NCBI GenBank assembly: GCA_947631005.1
Contig: CANRJR010000020.1
Coordinates: forward strand, 1-38,679
DNA length: 38,679 nucleotides
Direction of reading: 5' to 3'
Source of the DNA: an uncultured Clostridia bacterium
GTDB lineage: Bacteria; Bacillota; Clostridia; Christensenellales; Borkfalkiaceae
Below, piece by piece: positions 37,566-38,679 of this stretch; position 1 is the stretch's first letter; each line of letters begins with the position of its first letter. The position numbers and the translations under genes were made by a program. The notes below the pieces were generated by a model that worked only from the letters and a program-made list of their open reading frames with translations, had not been told where the DNA came from and did no database searches.

Positions 37566-38435
37566 TCAAAGTTTTCCCGTTTGGATGAGGGGGACGAGGA
37601 TGGTTTTGATCTCCGACGCAGAGGGTTGCGCGCCGTGGACGAAGTTCGGATATTCGAGGAGTTTGGAATTGGGATAGCCGCCCTCGCCCGTCGCCTGTTT
37701 GCTGTATTTGATGTTCACAACGGCGTCGTTGTCGCCGTGCATGATGAGGACGGGTTTCTTAAAATTCGGCATGCCCGAAAACACGTCCACCTCGCGCGCC
37801 GACTTGATAAATTCCTTGCCGAGATCCACCCCCCAGCCGTTGAAGTTGGGGACGGTTTCGGGGAGACTGTCGTCGGTGGGGTAGGTCGTTGTGGGGAAGA
37901 GGTTGTTCCAATCGTCGTGAATGCCGAACGCGGGATAGAGCAAGATCATGCCGCCGACCTCTTTGCTCTTGACCTCTGCCGCGAGCGCGGAGACCATTCC
38001 GCCCTGACTGCCGCCGAAGAGGAACAGATCGCCGTTGAATCCCTCGATGCGCCTTGCGTAGTCGATAAGCGCGCACAGATCGTCGCGTTCGGTGTACAGG
38101 GTCATATTCGTCGTGCCGAAGCCGCTCGTATCGCGCGCCCCGCTTCCGCAGAACGTGAACGTGATCGAGCCGATCCCCGCGCCCAGGAACGTCGTAGCAA
38201 CGCTCTTGAAGTCGTCTTTATAGCCGTTGAATCCGTGGCTGAAAATGACGATGGGAAAGCTCTCCGCCTCGGGGATATACGCGTCCCCATAAACCGCTCT
38301 TTCATGATGCGCAACGCAGATGGGGGTGACCCCCGCTTCGAGTTTCACAGGATCCTCCTTTTCGCCGCATGCGAAGAGGCAGAACGCCGCCGCAAGCGCG
38401 AGCAGTCCCGAGACCGCAATTTTGAAATGTTTCAT
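37566..38435 (-). CDS. Secreted alpha/beta hydrolase lipoprotein
   Basis: This 289-residue surface-anchored esterase-type enzyme starts at 38435, where AAAGGAGAG precedes the ATG; the upstream open frame is not supported. A signal peptide (1-22) ends in lipobox LFAC with Cys23. The fold has an oxyanion segment FSHGFNG (65-71), nucleophile S143 in GGSQGG, acid D237 in MHGDNDAVV and H267 in FVHGAQ, a complete catalytic triad. It resembles dienelactone-hydrolase/acetyl-esterase-like proteins (YPAFGIHDDW, then the acid loop). The substrate might be an acylated plant or host polymer. It is a single-gene unit, divergent from the next lipoprotein gene. Confidence 0.86.
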   Translation of the reverse strand: MKHFKIAVSGLLALAAAFCLFACGEKEDPVKLEAGVTPICVAHHERAVYGDAYIPEAESFPIVIFSHGFNGYKDDFKSVATTFLGAGIGSITFTFCGSGARDTSGFGTTNMTLYTERDDLCALIDYARRIEGFNGDLFLFGGSQGGMVSALAAEVKSKEVGGMILLYPAFGIHDDWNNLFPTTTYPTDDSLPETVPNFNGWGVDLGKEFIKSAREVDVFSGMPNFKKPVLIMHGDNDAVVNIKYSKQATGEGGYPNSKLLEYPNFVHGAQPSASEIKTILVPLIQTGKL

Positions 38436-38463
38436 ATTCTCTCCTTTTTTTTCTCTCGGGTAG

Positions 38464-38492
38464 ATTATATCACAGCCGCCCCGCCCTGTCAA
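38464..38492 (-). promoter_or_regulatory. Promoter of the hydrolase lipoprotein gene
   Basis: On the minus strand TTGACA, 17 bases, TATAAT with an extended TGA. This is a full consensus. Confidence 0.85.
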
Positions 38493-38543
38493 GGGGAACG
38501 GGCGGAAGATTCGCAAAAAACCGCTTTCATGTTTTCTCCTTTC

Positions 38544-38572
38544 TTGCATTTTATATTGCACTGTGATATAAT
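38544..38572 (+). promoter_or_regulatory. Promoter of the right-edge lipoprotein gene
   Basis: TTGCAT, 17 bases, TATAAT with an extended TGA. It shares the string TGTGATATAAT with the divergent hydrolase promoter. Confidence 0.8.
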
Positions 38573-38607
38573 GGAAGCGTACAAAACGAAATTTGGAGGG
38601 AATTTCT

Positions 38608-38679
38608 ATGCGAAGAATGCAAAAGATTTTCTGTTTTTTACTCGCGGCGTCTATGCTCGCCGCCCTGTGCGCCTGCGCC
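38608..38679 (+). CDS. Start of a lipoprotein gene, cut by the right edge
   Basis: Only 24 codons lie in the window. They encode a basic start (MRRMQK), a hydrophobic core (IFCFLLAASMLAAL) and CAC at the end, a type II signal peptide with lipobox. GGAGGG lies ahead of the ATG at the correct distance. The mature protein is off the window; a solute-binding protein is a common class for such starts, but nothing here shows it. Confidence 0.75.
   Translation, partial: MRRMQKIFCFLLAASMLAALCACA

Overview
The window looks like chromosomal DNA of an anaerobic, GC-rich member of the Bacillota (class Clostridia). The evidence is Gram-positive-type RpoB/RpoC, RNase P RNA, an RqcP-like S4 protein, rubrerythrin, several lipobox lipoproteins, a HelD-type helicase, strong AGGAGG ribosome binding sites and near-consensus sigma-A promoters. 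A Christensenellales-like gut lineage is possible but cannot be proven from the sequence. Most of the window is core genome. There is no tRNA, rRNA operon, CRISPR array, phage or IS transposase.

Layout, left to right: a PepV-like dipeptidase cut by the left edge (-); a histidine kinase/response regulator pair (+); pyruvate kinase (-) divergent from the RNase P RNA gene (+); a repeat-rich gap; an AT-rich island with two lipoprotein genes (-); a TtcA-like PP-loop protein whose promoter almost abuts its start codon, followed by a 37-codon galactokinase-like fragment; paired palindromes ahead of a topoisomerase IV-type parE-parC operon; a second repeat-rich gap; the rqcP-ispDF-radA operon (-), whose promoter faces that of rpoB-rpoC (+); a self-regulating tetR/ABC exporter operon (+); an SdpR/SdpI-like pair (+); a third repeat-rich gap; HelD-like helicase and HAD phosphatase (+); rubrerythrin (-); a 1005-residue membrane protein with Rossmann-like segments and an RyR-like motif (+); a TGS/uridine-kinase-type nucleoside kinase (+); a secreted alpha/beta hydrolase lipoprotein (-); and the start of another lipoprotein (+).

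The least understood gene is the 1005-residue protein at 32596-35613. It has several N-terminal membrane helices, probably two nucleotide-binding folds, and an EHRRW-type RyR-like segment. It stands alone with its own strong promoter and is the best candidate for an undescribed signalling or channel-like system. Other notable signals are face-to-face promoters that would give complementary 5' leaders for the RNA polymerase and rqcP operons, a conserved promoter module used three times, a 30-bp palindrome over the tetR start, a terminator that doubles as a -35 element, and a mosaic repeat family (TGTCATTTCGA...TCGAAATGACA) with 48- to 54-bp copies that are nearly identical more than 15 kb apart.
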